DNA from: Kiritimatiellia bacterium
Lineage (GTDB): Bacteria; Verrucomicrobiota; Kiritimatiellia; UBA8416; JADHWI01
Length of the DNA stretch: 64,000 bases
Assembly: GCA_030744755.1 (NCBI GenBank)
Contig: JASLPY010000011.1
Span: 1 to 64,000, forward strand
Direction: 5' to 3'
The notes beneath the pieces were generated by a model, which was not told the origin of the DNA, made no database searches, and saw nothing but the letters and a program-made list of their open reading frames with translations. The position numbers were made by a program, and so were the translations under genes. Positions within the stretch are counted from its first letter, which is position 1; each line of letters begins with the position of its first letter. Shown here piece by piece: positions 45,168 to 54,652 of this stretch.

Positions 45168-45641
45168 CTACTGTTCCATCAGAACATGATCGTCGTATTC
45201 CGTCTCGAAACGCAATTTGTGCTTGGCCTCTTCCTGCGCAAGCGCAAGCAGGGCATCGCGCAGGTCTTCCTGCTCCGTAGCCGCAGCAAGATCTTCGTAA
45301 AGCTTGCATGCCGCGTCTTCGCGCTTCATGGCAATTATCAGCAACTCCTGGTAACTCATATCGGGAGACGGCTCGATGTCCACGAGATAGTCGGAAATCC
45401 GCAGGTTAAGAACTTTCGACGATGCAGGTTCAAGGTGGCCATCGGCTTTCAGTTTCGACAACTTCATCTTGTGGCCATCTTCTTCCCTGATATAACCGTC
45501 AAGCGCCGACACGATGCCTGGATTTGTACTCATTTCCTTCAAGGTCGTGTAGAAGTCGACAGCGTCCTGCTCCCTTTGCACGGCGAAGTCAAGCATCTCT
45601 CCGACCGAATTCCATCTCCCCGAATTGTCAACATCTGTCAT
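45168..45641 (-). CDS. ferritin-like diiron protein, rubrerythrin type
   Basis: A 157-residue four-helix-bundle protein with the diiron pattern: ExxH in EEDGHKMKL and EEAKHKLRF, and glutamates in QREQDAVDFY and KREDAACKLYEDL. It has no rubredoxin domain of its own, but a rubredoxin is encoded just upstream, so the pair may work as peroxide reductase and electron donor. ATG at 45641 is preceded by a GGGGG-rich Shine-Dalgarno. Confidence 0.78.
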   Translation of the reverse strand: MTDVDNSGRWNSVGEMLDFAVQREQDAVDFYTTLKEMSTNPGIVSALDGYIREEDGHKMKLSKLKADGHLEPASSKVLNLRISDYLVDIEPSPDMSYQELLIIAMKREDAACKLYEDLAAATEQEDLRDALLALAQEEAKHKLRFETEYDDHVLMEQ

Positions 45642-45694
45642 GTCATGCCCCCTAAATCCTCCTCCTTGAATCACAACCCTCCGAAACCTGGCGC

Positions 45695-45856
45695 TCAAAC
45701 CACGGGAGAGAAACCTTCTTTGCCCACACCACACTCCGGGCAAGCCCAGTCATCCGGAATATCGCTGAAGGGCGTTCCCGGTACTATGCCACTGTCGGGA
45801 TCGCCAATCGACGGATCATAAACGTATCCACACACGTCACACACGAATCTCTGCAT
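45695..45856 (-). CDS. rubredoxin
   Basis: A 53-residue rubredoxin missed by length-limited gene finding. The two Fe-binding knuckles are [10 protein letters not shown] (Cys6, Cys9) and [11 protein letters not shown] (Cys39, Cys42). AGGGA lies upstream of ATG at 45856. Flanked by ferritin-like genes, dfx and ftn on the same strand; its likely role is to donate electrons to desulfoferrodoxin, rubrerythrin-type proteins or the flavo-diiron protein. Confidence 0.93.
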   Translation of the reverse strand: MQRFVCDVCGYVYDPSIGDPDSGIVPGTPFSDIPDDWACPECGVGKEGFSPVV

Positions 45857-45872
45857 CAGTCATTTCCCTTTC

Positions 45873-46358
45873 TCAGCTTAACTGATCGTTCAACCACCTT
45901 ATGTGGATCATCTCTTCTCTTATCAGATCATCGATCTTCTCGTTGCCCATGTTGGCGGGAATGAGATCCTTCAGGCCGACAAAGAAGGCTATCGAGTCCT
46001 TCTCCGCCTGGAGCGCAATCCGAATGATGTCTTCAAGGGTTTCATCCCCTTTGAGGATCTTTGTCGGATCATCTCCCCGGAGGTCAAAAACATGGCCGTC
46101 AGCCATGGCCTTGAGGTACAGGACTGCTTCGCCGTAGGGATCAAACGCAGTCAGCTCGACCTCAGGGCCGCTCACTTGTTCGCGCATCCTCTCGAAGAGT
46201 GCCAGGTGGCAATCTTCCTGCTCCGCAATTTTCAGGAGAAGGTCCTTTCCCTCGGGGCTTGATTCGCCGGCTGCCGCCGCCCTGTAGAACGTTCCCCCGT
46301 TGCGCTCGATTTGGGCGGCCATGGCAAGGACCTCGTCTATGTTAAACCTGACTCCCAT
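45873..46358 (-). CDS. rubrerythrin-like ferritin-family protein
   Basis: A 161-residue four-helix-bundle protein. Diiron residues are seen in AQIERNGGTFY, EQEDCHLALF (ExxH), QAEKDSIAFF and REEMIHIRWL (ExxH). The second rubrerythrin-type paralogue in this operon, again without a rubredoxin domain. It probably reduces peroxides or stores iron. Start supported by GGAGACAG upstream. Confidence 0.78.
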   Translation of the reverse strand: MGVRFNIDEVLAMAAQIERNGGTFYRAAAAGESSPEGKDLLLKIAEQEDCHLALFERMREQVSGPEVELTAFDPYGEAVLYLKAMADGHVFDLRGDDPTKILKGDETLEDIIRIALQAEKDSIAFFVGLKDLIPANMGNEKIDDLIREEMIHIRWLNDQLS

Positions 46359-46382
46359 AACTACTGTCTCCGTTCCCCGGTG

Positions 46383-46895
46383 CTATTCCGCGCCTGCAGG
46401 CACTGTCAAAACTCTGGCAGCAAGCTCGCCGTCAACCATGAACAAGCCCGGTCCGGTATCCCCAGCCAGTTTCAGTCGGTCAACTATTTCCTGTGCTGTT
46501 TCTTCTTCTTCAACCTGTTCAGTGATGAACCACTGTAGAAAGATCTGCGTAGCATGATCCTTCTCATCGTGGGCCAGGTTCGCGAGATCGGCAATTCTAC
46601 CCGTCACCATCTTCTCGTGAGCCAGCGTTTCCTCAAACGCATGCAGGAGAGATTTAAAATCCGACGGCGGCTGATCAATGGCATAGAGAGCCGGTCTCGA
46701 TCCCTGGCTTTCGATGTAGTCATACATCTTCTTGGTGTGGGCCATCTCCTCCTGCGCCTGGATGTAGAACCAGTTTGCGGCCCCCTTGAGAGCTATGGCG
46801 TTGGCGTACGATGCCATTGACAGATACAGATACGCTGAATAGAACTCGGCATTGATCTGCCGACTCAGCGCCTCGGACATTTCTTCAGTTATCAT
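46383..46895 (-). CDS. ftnA: non-haem ferritin
   Basis: A 170-residue ferritin, storing iron as Fe(III) mineral with ferroxidase activity. Ferroxidase-site residues: NAEFYSAYLYLSMA and EEMAHTKKMYDYI, with Glu in EETLAHEK and a QVEEEETAQEIVDRL helix. Keeping free iron low limits Fenton chemistry. It starts 5 bp after the dfx stop, so it is in the same operon. GGAAGGGG precedes the chosen ATG. Confidence 0.92.
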   Translation of the reverse strand: MITEEMSEALSRQINAEFYSAYLYLSMASYANAIALKGAANWFYIQAQEEMAHTKKMYDYIESQGSRPALYAIDQPPSDFKSLLHAFEETLAHEKMVTGRIADLANLAHDEKDHATQIFLQWFITEQVEEEETAQEIVDRLKLAGDTGPGLFMVDGELAARVLTVPAGAE

Positions 46896-46899
46896 AGAT

Positions 46900-47277
46900 T
46901 CACCCCTTCCAAAGTCCGTGAACCGAACAGTACTCGCGAGCAACAAGGCCGTCAGCCGAAAGTCCGGCAAAAACTGCCTCGGGCGCTTCGCCCGGCTTGA
47001 GGAAGACCTTTTCCACTGCACCATTGGCCTGCACTTCAATCCATTCAATATAGTGTTCCGGCTCCATGGGATGGGGAACGCTGCCTACGGCAACTTTTAC
47101 GCCACCTTCTGTCGCGTCCACCACCGGCACGTGCTTCTCAGTCGCCGCATCCGCAGTCTTCTCTTCCTGCAGCGCCATTGGCTGATTGCAGCACGTAAGC
47201 TCTCCATCTCCGGCATGCACTACTTCTACTATGTTTCCACAGAGTTCGCACTTATATACCTGTAATGTATCAGCCAT
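46900..47277 (-). CDS. dfx: desulfoferrodoxin (superoxide reductase)
   Basis: A 125-residue 2Fe-type superoxide reductase, lowering O2- to H2O2 without making O2. Centre [11 protein letters not shown] and LTCCNQPM (Cys4 desulforedoxin-type site). Centre II ligands: H in [22 protein letters not shown] (His) and EYCSVHGLW (Cys and His). First gene of the dfx-ftn series; GGAGGAC precedes ATG. A weak sigma54-like sequence 75 bp upstream is noted under rejected items. Confidence 0.94.
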   Translation of the reverse strand: MADTLQVYKCELCGNIVEVVHAGDGELTCCNQPMALQEEKTADAATEKHVPVVDATEGGVKVAVGSVPHPMEPEHYIEWIEVQANGAVEKVFLKPGEAPEAVFAGLSADGLVAREYCSVHGLWKG

Positions 47278-47708
47278 TTCGTCCTCCGTTCTGTTCTGTT
47301 GATTCTAGTTCAGGGCCTCTTTCTACTACCAATTCTCTCGCATGTTGAATGCAGTTTGCATTCCTTCAAGACCCATTGAGACTCCTCCTTCTTGCTCTGA
47401 CCGAGCGCATGGATTACACAGAACACCCTTTTACAAACCTTGGTTCACCTTATACTCGCGTATCTACTAGCCAAATCCATACCAAGTCAACGTATTTTAT
47501 CTGCGCCTGCAACATAATGGCTTGGCCCCCTTAGACTTGCAATAACTCCACAGTCGCATGTTGAGTGCTCAGTATGTCTCTTATAGCCTCTCAATGCCAC
47601 CACAAAACGAGACACCTGAGACTCCCGGCTACCTAATGAGACAGTTTCCTTGCCAGCACTTCCCGCGCATAAGCCGCCATTTTACCTGTCCCCGGTCTCC
47701 ACTCCCAT

Positions 47709-47732
47709 GTAGCCGCGAGCGCCAGCTCGTGG
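47709..47732 (+). repeat. REP-type stem-loop, GTAG class
   Basis: GTAG, stem CCGCGAGC/GCTCGTGG (one G-T wobble) and loop GCCA. The copy at 61614-61637 shows a compensatory pair change (A-T to G-C). Confidence 0.6.
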
Positions 47733-47754
47733 AGGGCCCGGCTCCGTCCGGGCC
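47731..47754 (+). repeat. REP-type stem-loop, GGAG class
   Basis: GGAG, then a 7-bp perfect stem GGCCCGG/CCGGGCC around a 6-nt loop. Overlaps the preceding element by 2 nt. Confidence 0.5.
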
Positions 47755-47897
47755 GCGGATTCCCCTGAGCCGCAGAGGTCTTCCCGTCGAAGCATGAAGC
47801 ACTCTTTAAACATATTTCCACAAGTTCTTTGCACAACCATGACAATGTCTCGCGGTCAATTGCCTACAATTGCATCGAACTTCGTAGTGGAGCTGTC

Positions 47898-48662
47898 GTG
47901 AAACAGGTTGTCTGGAGTCTAGTGTTGTTTGCGGCCTTGGTATCAGCAGGGCAGGAGACACGTATCACAGGGATTGCATTCGAGGGTGAGCACATAACCT
48001 GTGAAGTGTCGACCGAGCATCGCTTTGTCGGATTAGAGATGGCTTATGATCTGAATCAGAACTGGCTCGCCCTCAGCGAGAACACGTGGAACTCAACCGT
48101 TTCAAATGGGGTATGCTCCCTTGTGGATTCAGGCAGACTGGACTATGCGGAGCTTGCAATCGTATTCCCGAAGCTCTCAGGCATGGAGAAAAATCGATTC
48201 TACAGGGCGCGCAGCTCTGACGAACCGCTCGCCTTACCGGTCGTGACAAACTGGATTTGCATAACTAATGGGGCCAACGTCGCAGTTAGTAACGTGATTG
48301 TGAGCATGGACGGCACAATCTCCTTCATAGCGTTCGAGACAAACTGTCTCCCGCCCGGAACGGGAAATATAAGAGTGCCGGTAGCGGATTCGATTACACT
48401 GGAACAGTTCATGACGGTAATTGACGAATGCACATGTCAGATGCCAGAGGAGTGGGAACTGAGGTGTGAAGTTCTCGGGACAGGTGCAACGCTACGCATT
48501 CCGCTGATTCCTTTTGGTACAGAGCCGAAGGAAGTCGCGATCGTACTCCGCGACGATGAACTTGATATCGATCTTGACTGGCTGGGAATTGATGCCACCC
48601 TGACCTATGATGTCCTCGCCATCACCCCCCTTCCGAGTCCATGCCCCATACACAATAAGTAG
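47898..48662 (+). CDS. secreted hypothetical protein
   Basis: A 254-residue exported protein. GTG at 47898 with GGAG upstream gives signal peptide KQVVWSLVLFAALVSAG. The mature part begins QETRITGIAFEGEHITCEV and is beta-rich, reminiscent of the Ca-motif and choice-of-anchor neighbours in the 6-10 kb region (ANVAVSNVIVS). No catalytic motif. It lies between REP elements and the Wadjet operon and is convergent to jetD. Confidence 0.55.
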   Translation: MKQVVWSLVLFAALVSAGQETRITGIAFEGEHITCEVSTEHRFVGLEMAYDLNQNWLALSENTWNSTVSNGVCSLVDSGRLDYAELAIVFPKLSGMEKNRFYRARSSDEPLALPVVTNWICITNGANVAVSNVIVSMDGTISFIAFETNCLPPGTGNIRVPVADSITLEQFMTVIDECTCQMPEEWELRCEVLGTGATLRIPLIPFGTEPKEVAIVLRDDELDIDLDWLGIDATLTYDVLAITPLPSPCPIHNK

Positions 48663-48675
48663 CCACGCAACTCCT

Positions 48676-49539
48676 TCACACCGATTCCCGCAGCAGGAGG
48701 GCCTCCTGTTCGAGCCCACAACCCGATGTATCCATCAGATTGACAATAGTTCGAACGGCACGGTCAGAGCCATGACGGAGGCGCGCGAGGATGGCTTCGG
48801 AGTCGCGGAGCAGTTCTCGTTTGCCGTAGCGCTCAAAGAGTTCCGTGAGATTATCAGGAACGTGAAGAGTGACACGGTCGTCAAGGCGTGTACGCAAACG
48901 CAGGTACTCGTCCAATCCCACGGGATCATAATCTCCACAATGAATGAAGGTGCACCGGCTCATGCTATCAGACGCGAGCCAATCAAGAACGCGCCTGGAA
49001 AGTCTGCCGCCAGCGTAGAGTGCAACGGCTGCCTTAAGCGACAATCTCTCGAAGTGCAGAAAGGCCTCCAGATTCTCAACGATGGCAACGGCCTCTTCTA
49101 AATGCCATGCCGGCTCCTGACCAATCAGCAGGCAAGCGGCACCCGTAAGGCGTGTCATGTGGCATAAGTTCACCGTGTCGACACCGCGTGATGCCGTGAC
49201 ATCGCATACCGCACGAAGCAATACCGGCTCACCGGTGGTAGTGAGAGCACGCTTTGCATCCCGATGCAGTGCGATGGCTTCGCTACGTGGAGGTATCGGG
49301 CCACTATCGTCGGGCACGGGCAAAGTCTCACCGTGCGGGAAATGCCGTTGCTTGAAGGCTTGGAGGGCGATGGAGTCTGCAACGGCAAACACCATACCGC
49401 GACCCTGTCTTCGGCGAACCAGGGCGCCGGAATCGAGCAAGGGGCGTATGCGTTGTTCCGTACGTCCGCTGACGGTCGAGTATGGGACGGAATGCTCAGC
49501 CTCGAGTCTCACCAGCAATCGGTACAACCCGTCACTCAT
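48676..49539 (-). CDS. jetD: Wadjet nuclease subunit JetD
   Basis: A 287-residue Toprim-type nuclease of the Wadjet anti-plasmid system. Residues 1-60 look like a winged-helix DNA-binding part, and the C-terminal half carries the Toprim acid residues: Glu155 in VENLEAFL and Asp203/Asp205 in HCGDYDPVGLDEY. It is shorter than the 380-400 residues usual for type I JetD. It overlaps jetC by 8 bp and is last in the operon. Cleaves plasmid DNA that JetABC has extruded (known for the family). Confidence 0.85.
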   Translation of the reverse strand: MSDGLYRLLVRLEAEHSVPYSTVSGRTEQRIRPLLDSGALVRRRQGRGMVFAVADSIALQAFKQRHFPHGETLPVPDDSGPIPPRSEAIALHRDAKRALTTTGEPVLLRAVCDVTASRGVDTVNLCHMTRLTGAACLLIGQEPAWHLEEAVAIVENLEAFLHFERLSLKAAVALYAGGRLSRRVLDWLASDSMSRCTFIHCGDYDPVGLDEYLRLRTRLDDRVTLHVPDNLTELFERYGKRELLRDSEAILARLRHGSDRAVRTIVNLMDTSGCGLEQEALLLRESV

Positions 49540-52273
49540 TTACGACGTCCTCTTCCCGTGAGATCTGAACCAACGCGGATTTTGGATCCAACACCACCCG
49601 ACCATTGTCACTTTCTTCGAGGAAGTAGAGCTGTTCAGCAGCATCCATGGCATCGGGACTTGCCAGGACGGCCACGAAGCCCATGCTTCGGGCTGCGTTG
49701 ACAATGCCTGCGAGGTTATCGCGATCCAGACTGGAGCATTCATCCAGGTAGAATGGGATTCTCACACTGGCTCCCTCCAGAAGCCCGCGCAACAGCACCA
49801 GGTTAACAAGCACCTTGATGGTGATTGTGGTGCCGTTGGATTCGATGGCATCAAGGTGTGCGTGCTTTCGGATCTTGTCATCAGAAGTTCCGACCTCAAA
49901 CTGCAGATCAAACAGATCTTCCAGTGTCACGCGAGGATGCTCAGAGAGTAATCGTCCGAGATCATCAAAAGACTGATCTACAGCCTGTGCATCCACGAAC
50001 AACGGCATATCCTCGTTTAGACTAATACCCCGGATGTGGCGCACCCAATTATGTCGTTCCTGTATCAGCACGCGAAGAGACGTAAGATTTGAGATAGCCA
50101 CGCTGCCGATCTGCTGGTTCAGGCGCTGAACCAATGCTTTGAGCGTTTCCAGATCGTGGGCGATATTGCTGAGTGCCTTCTTTATTCCAACGGCGATACT
50201 TGTCCAGAGCTGTTGAACGGCCTTCTCTTTCTCCGGAATACTTTCGAGCTGTTCTTTCAGAGCCTGAACGGTTGCCGCCTCGTCATCTGCCACGTAGCGG
50301 GCATAGGTTCTTGCCTCGATTCTTCCCAGGATCTCGGTCACATGCTCCTGTTGATTCTGTTGGTCCCCGTTGGTGCGTTGATAGCGAACTACAAGTTCAT
50401 CAAGATCGCAGGGGAGGTCTTCAACCGGTACAAGCGGCCAGTCCACCGGTGGGCGCTGCAAGTCTTTGACCATTTCGGAAAGGTGGCCTCTGCGCTCTTC
50501 CACACGGCCCAGTTCATCCTTTAGGCGTTCAATATCACGGACGATCTGAACGTGCTCCTCGTTGCAGGCTGCCAACTCTTTGTCCTTGTCCGCTGCCTGC
50601 TTTTCCAATGCGCTTTTCTCGGTACGCCATTCTTGCTCTCGTAGCTTCAACTCGGAAAACCTGCCGTAGTCACTCAGCTCGCGTATGAGCCCATCCAGCT
50701 CCAGCTCGAGCGCCCGTTTCTCCGTGCGGAGACGCTCGGCATCACGTGCTGCCTGGAGGATCTCCTTGTACTCCTGTTGTTGATGCTCCAGGGCGGTCAG
50801 CTCTTCCTGAATTACGGCCTGGTTGACATAGCGCGCCATATCCGGGGATTCGAGAGCGCCAAGGTCAATGTCAACCCCGGGCGCATGCAGGACTTGCTTA
50901 TCACGCCATGCCAGCAATGCACGGAGCAGCACTTCGGCTCGTTCATCATCATGGACACTGCCCCGTGCATGCTCACCACTGATCGGCACATCGAGAAGCG
51001 CAGGATTGAGGATGCGGAACATGTCGGCCATGTCTTCATCACTGAACCTGCCATGCAACCATTGCACGGCTGCATCAGCCAGCCCCTTCAAGCGGCGGCG
51101 GCGCTCTTGAATATCCCGCTCAACCCTCTGGAGCCGTGCTCGAACCTGTGCTTCAGGCGTGCGTTCGGATTGCCCGAGCTGGAAAGCCAGTTTGTCGATC
51201 TGTGCTCGTACATCTTTTTGCCTCTGCTCAGCCCAATCAGGAATGAACTCGGCGAACCGTTCTGCTTCCTGGTCAAGACGTTGCAGGTCAGCGGTCACTT
51301 TGCCGAGCGTTGCAGCGATATCACGCATCGTCTTTCCCATGGTGTCAATCCGTTGCGAGAGATCTTGACGCTGCATCTCACCGGCTTTCAGGCGGACGCC
51401 GATGTCCTTCTCTTCCTGGGCCAGCGCAGCCAAAGCTTCTGCTCTTGCACGTCCGAGCGCCTGCCACAATGCGGGCAACATACGTCGACATTCATCGCGA
51501 CGCTCAATATGTTTCAGAAGTGCCTCAATCTCGCCCTGCAGTTGCTTGAGCTCCTGGACCTCGCGTGAGTCCCGTTGGACCTTATCGAAACCCTGTGCGT
51601 ACGTTTCCGCAAGGTCTATGCTCCTCTGCTGAAATTCACCTTCAAAGATATCCAGGATGAGCTGTTTCAGTTCGTCCTGTTTCAGGTGTGACAAACGCAG
51701 GATATTGTTAAACACCTTCCGAAAGCGCTTATACGTGGCCCCATGGCGCGCAGGCACAAGGCGAAGATCCACACCGCGGTTGTCCCCAACTCCGGTAAGC
51801 GCGGCTCGTAACTGTCCCGGAGTCAGGCGAGTGAAGTTTCGCGCGGATAGCTCTCGAAAGATTTCTTCATGTGCACGCACACGCCGGTCAGCATCAAGAT
51901 AGTCGGACGCTTCAAGGCGCCCGGTGTAGGCGAAGCGCTCAAAGTCATACTGCTTCACGGGGCCGAGACCATGAATGCCGAGAACTTGAAACCCGGTGGG
52001 CGTCAGGCATTCAAAAAGCGCATAGCTGTATATGTTGGGGAAGTAGTACTTGCGTGTTTCCGCAAGAGCGCGGGAGAAATGCATCTGCCGCTGATCGTCG
52101 ATGTAGAGTAATTGAAGCAGAGCAATGAGAGACGTCTTGCCAACATTGTTGGGACCAATCAGGTGCAGGGGAGCGGCCAGTTCTACCTCAGCGAAATCAA
52201 ACTTCCCGCAATTGAGCAGAAGCACTTTGGACGGGCCGACGTCCGCAACAAAGCTATGGCTGGTTTTGCCCAT
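49532..52273 (-). CDS. jetC: Wadjet SMC-like ATPase JetC
   Basis: A 913-residue MukB/SMC-type ATPase motor. Walker A at about 40-48 (GPNNVGKTS), a long coiled coil through residues about 230-700, and Walker B at the C-terminus (IPFYLDECSSLD) with the following LASPDAMDAA. Loop-extrudes DNA with JetA and JetB and senses small closed circles. Starts 3 nt after jetB. Confidence 0.92.
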   Translation of the reverse strand: MGKTSHSFVADVGPSKVLLLNCGKFDFAEVELAAPLHLIGPNNVGKTSLIALLQLLYIDDQRQMHFSRALAETRKYYFPNIYSYALFECLTPTGFQVLGIHGLGPVKQYDFERFAYTGRLEASDYLDADRRVRAHEEIFRELSARNFTRLTPGQLRAALTGVGDNRGVDLRLVPARHGATYKRFRKVFNNILRLSHLKQDELKQLILDIFEGEFQQRSIDLAETYAQGFDKVQRDSREVQELKQLQGEIEALLKHIERRDECRRMLPALWQALGRARAEALAALAQEEKDIGVRLKAGEMQRQDLSQRIDTMGKTMRDIAATLGKVTADLQRLDQEAERFAEFIPDWAEQRQKDVRAQIDKLAFQLGQSERTPEAQVRARLQRVERDIQERRRRLKGLADAAVQWLHGRFSDEDMADMFRILNPALLDVPISGEHARGSVHDDERAEVLLRALLAWRDKQVLHAPGVDIDLGALESPDMARYVNQAVIQEELTALEHQQQEYKEILQAARDAERLRTEKRALELELDGLIRELSDYGRFSELKLREQEWRTEKSALEKQAADKDKELAACNEEHVQIVRDIERLKDELGRVEERRGHLSEMVKDLQRPPVDWPLVPVEDLPCDLDELVVRYQRTNGDQQNQQEHVTEILGRIEARTYARYVADDEAATVQALKEQLESIPEKEKAVQQLWTSIAVGIKKALSNIAHDLETLKALVQRLNQQIGSVAISNLTSLRVLIQERHNWVRHIRGISLNEDMPLFVDAQAVDQSFDDLGRLLSEHPRVTLEDLFDLQFEVGTSDDKIRKHAHLDAIESNGTTITIKVLVNLVLLRGLLEGASVRIPFYLDECSSLDRDNLAGIVNAARSMGFVAVLASPDAMDAAEQLYFLEESDNGRVVLDPKSALVQISREEDVVNE

Positions 52274-52276
52274 GTG

Positions 52277-52855
52277 TCAGTCGGTATCCTCTGGTTGTTC
52301 TGCAGTGTCTTCATCGTCGCCGTTGCCATTGTCAGCAGCCATTTGCAGACAAAGATCAAGAAAGCGGTAAGAGGGAGAACGGAACGAGAAACTCTCGTCC
52401 TGTAGTCTTTCAAGGAATCCAAAGCGCTCCATTGTACGGATGAGATGCTCGATCTCGACTTGGTCCGTAACGCCTGCCTCGCGCATGAGCCTGCGATAAC
52501 GATCTCCCACCAGGTGCGGCAATTCGGAACAACGAAAATGGCGGGACATAAGCGTTTCCTCGATCGCGTCACCGCGATCCGCCAAGTCCTCGATCAAAAT
52601 GAACATGAAGACAGACATGCGTGCCGACAGCTCAGTAAAATTCCCCCGGTCCACAAAGTAGAAAAAGTCGCGCGGGTGATGCTGCAGTTCAAACCCCAGT
52701 TGCAAGAACAATACGCGAAACTCTTCCGCGTGCGACTTGAGGGCCGCATACAGAATGCCATCGGACATGCAGATATGACGACCACGCCGCAGTGTTTCAA
52801 ACACGGCAGCCAAGTTTGGCAGATCCACAAGCTGGTCCTTTTCCTGCGTTGTCAT
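52277..52855 (-). CDS. jetB: Wadjet kleisin-associated subunit JetB
   Basis: A 192-residue MukE-like subunit made of winged-helix repeats (LLRRGRHICMSDGILYAALKSH; SVFMFILIEDLADRGDAIEETL). It bridges JetA and JetC. The start overlaps the jetA stop (ATGA), and the stop precedes jetC by 3 nt. The acidic tail (NGDDEDTAEQPEDTD) is weakly conserved. Confidence 0.88.
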   Translation of the reverse strand: MTTQEKDQLVDLPNLAAVFETLRRGRHICMSDGILYAALKSHAEEFRVLFLQLGFELQHHPRDFFYFVDRGNFTELSARMSVFMFILIEDLADRGDAIEETLMSRHFRCSELPHLVGDRYRRLMREAGVTDQVEIEHLIRTMERFGFLERLQDESFSFRSPSYRFLDLCLQMAADNGNGDDEDTAEQPEDTD

Positions 52856-54117
52856 TCGTTATGCTCCTCAGCAACCCCATTGCCATCGTCGTCATGGTCA
52901 GTTTCTCCAGCGACAGCCATGGGATGCGCTGACAATACCAGATCCCTCGCGCGATAATCACGTTTTCTATCCGCAAACGAAGTCGCCCCGTATCGGCCGG
53001 TATGCAAGCGCCCGTACAGGCGTAGCGTGACAACGGGTGACGTATCGGGGTACGAGTCAATCAGCCATGCCAAAGCATCTTCGATGGGAAGGGAAGCCTT
53101 AACGCCGGCTTCGAATGCATCTGCGTCAATGTGTGACTGTGATGCCGTGCCCTCGTGATGGGCCAAAGGTTCTGGTGGGCGGGGTTCATACCCCCGGAGG
53201 TCAAACAGATAGGCCTCCAGTGCCAAGTCACTGAACAAGCCGCGCTGCTGCCAATTGCACACGCCCATGGTACGGGGCAGGTTCAGACTGGTTAGACCAT
53301 TCTTCCCTATCTGTTCCAGCGCATGAGATGCGCCCCGCGCCATGGCCGTCTCCTGGCGCAGTTCTTCATACAGAGGTGTCACTTCACGGATGGTTTCGTG
53401 GAAATCATCAAGCACATCCCTGCGTAAGCGCCGGAGTCGTGCGTCACCGCTGCTCACAACCTGTTGCACCGTGCCATCGTCGGCAAACTGAAGTTGGGCA
53501 TCAGCGTAGATTCGGTCCAAGCGATCGAGCGCGCCATCCATCGCCTTTTGAGTATCGATGATGTCACGAAGCGGGATGATGTACCGCGTCCACAAGCGGT
53601 TTATTACTTCATATCTCTGCCGTGGCGGCATATGTTCGTGGTTGGTCTTAATCCGGATGACGTCGGATATGACTTTCTCGCGATTGTTCCGTGAGTTGTG
53701 GCGCATCTGTTCAACGTGGTCTTCCAGCTCGCCGTTGACGAGTACGAGCAGTTCGCTGTTTCCGCTATCGGAAGCAGCAGCGAGGTCGGAGGCAAGAGTG
53801 TCGATGGCTTGGAAATAGGACTGGATAACCTTTACGCTTGTGAAGCAGAACTCCTGAAGGAGGTAACCAACCAGCGATGCCACGGGCCGCGTCATTTCGA
53901 ATTGCGCTGTCGCCTGCGGGGAGTGCTCCAGAATACCCAATTCGACCAACCGGTCACGCATATAGACCGCACTCGGTGACTGCAGATCACCATACCGCCG
54001 GATAAGCGCAAGCAACTCGGCCTCCAGCAATCCCTCGCGCTTGTAATACAGTTCCGTCAGCAACGCATGGTGATCCGCCGCAAATCGAAAGAATGTTTGT
54101 GGGTTAACTGTGGGCAT
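52852..54117 (-). CDS. jetA: Wadjet kleisin subunit JetA
   Basis: A 421-residue MukF-like kleisin. N-terminal winged helix (FFRFAADHHALLTELYYKREG; MRDRLVELGILEH), a helical middle with REKVISDVIRIKTNH, and a C-terminal winged-helix region that closes on JetC. First gene of the jetABCD operon on the minus strand. Acidic ending DHDDDGNGVAEEHNE. Confidence 0.88.
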   Translation of the reverse strand: MPTVNPQTFFRFAADHHALLTELYYKREGLLEAELLALIRRYGDLQSPSAVYMRDRLVELGILEHSPQATAQFEMTRPVASLVGYLLQEFCFTSVKVIQSYFQAIDTLASDLAAASDSGNSELLVLVNGELEDHVEQMRHNSRNNREKVISDVIRIKTNHEHMPPRQRYEVINRLWTRYIIPLRDIIDTQKAMDGALDRLDRIYADAQLQFADDGTVQQVVSSGDARLRRLRRDVLDDFHETIREVTPLYEELRQETAMARGASHALEQIGKNGLTSLNLPRTMGVCNWQQRGLFSDLALEAYLFDLRGYEPRPPEPLAHHEGTASQSHIDADAFEAGVKASLPIEDALAWLIDSYPDTSPVVTLRLYGRLHTGRYGATSFADRKRDYRARDLVLSAHPMAVAGETDHDDDGNGVAEEHNE

Positions 54118-54169
54118 AACGTCTCACCGCGTCATTGTTCATCTTCCGTGAGAATAACTTTCGAGTTCA

Positions 54170-54232
54170 TTACACCACCTCTACATCCGGATGTTTCTCC
54201 CAAAACGCCCGCAACATACTCCGGACGACCAT
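54170..54232 (-). pseudogene. HigB-toxin N-terminal stub
   Basis: Twenty codons reading MVVRSMLRAFWEKHPDVEVV and then a stop. The LRAFWEKHPD phrase matches the conserved N-terminus of HigB-type mRNA interferases, but the rest of the toxin is gone. An antitoxin is not apparent. Just upstream of jetA, it is a sign of past toxin-antitoxin content. Confidence 0.5.
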
Positions 54233-54652
54233 CCGCGTGTAATGCTCTCATAGAGAAACATAACAGTCATCATATGTTTTTCCATAATGGGAACATTGTA
54301 TTGTGCCTCGTTCTTGATCGAAAAGGTGTTCACAGTTTCCATATTCTTCCGGATACTATACGCGGAGAACGACCAAACAAGAGATTTGTCTGTTTTCTCT
54401 GGATCGATTTGCCGCTTCTTGCGGACGGCTAACGCGGCGGTTGGTTTCCAGATTCTCCCGGATTATAAGCAGCCAGGAAATCGCCTGCGCGTCAACCGTT
54501 GGCATACTTCATCATCTCACCGGTTGCTTGCGATCTGTGTTGCCCACACCCGTTGCAGCGTGACATCCCAAGCGTGTGAGCTACTGCGCTCGGGAATACT
54601 CATAGAGCTCCGAGGCACCAAGATCGTACTGTTCCTCGCACAGGCACAGTAG

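Larger units (their letters stand above)
47278..47897. other. 620-bp intergenic region with REP elements
   Basis: No credible gene. A short frame across 47633-47845 on the minus strand runs through the repeats. It contains two REP-type stem-loops (47709-47754) and the leader regions of dfx (minus) and the secreted gene (plus). Confidence 0.6.

Noticed and set aside
47349-47366. Weak sigma54-like promoter before dfx
   Set aside because: On the minus strand GG-N10-GC spacing is exact and the -12 part (CTGCAT) fits, but the -24 part reads AGGAAT, not TGGCAC. Too weak to call without mapping.
47633-47845. 70-residue minus strand frame in the REP-bearing gap
   Set aside because: It is translated straight through two hairpin repeats and shows no domain.
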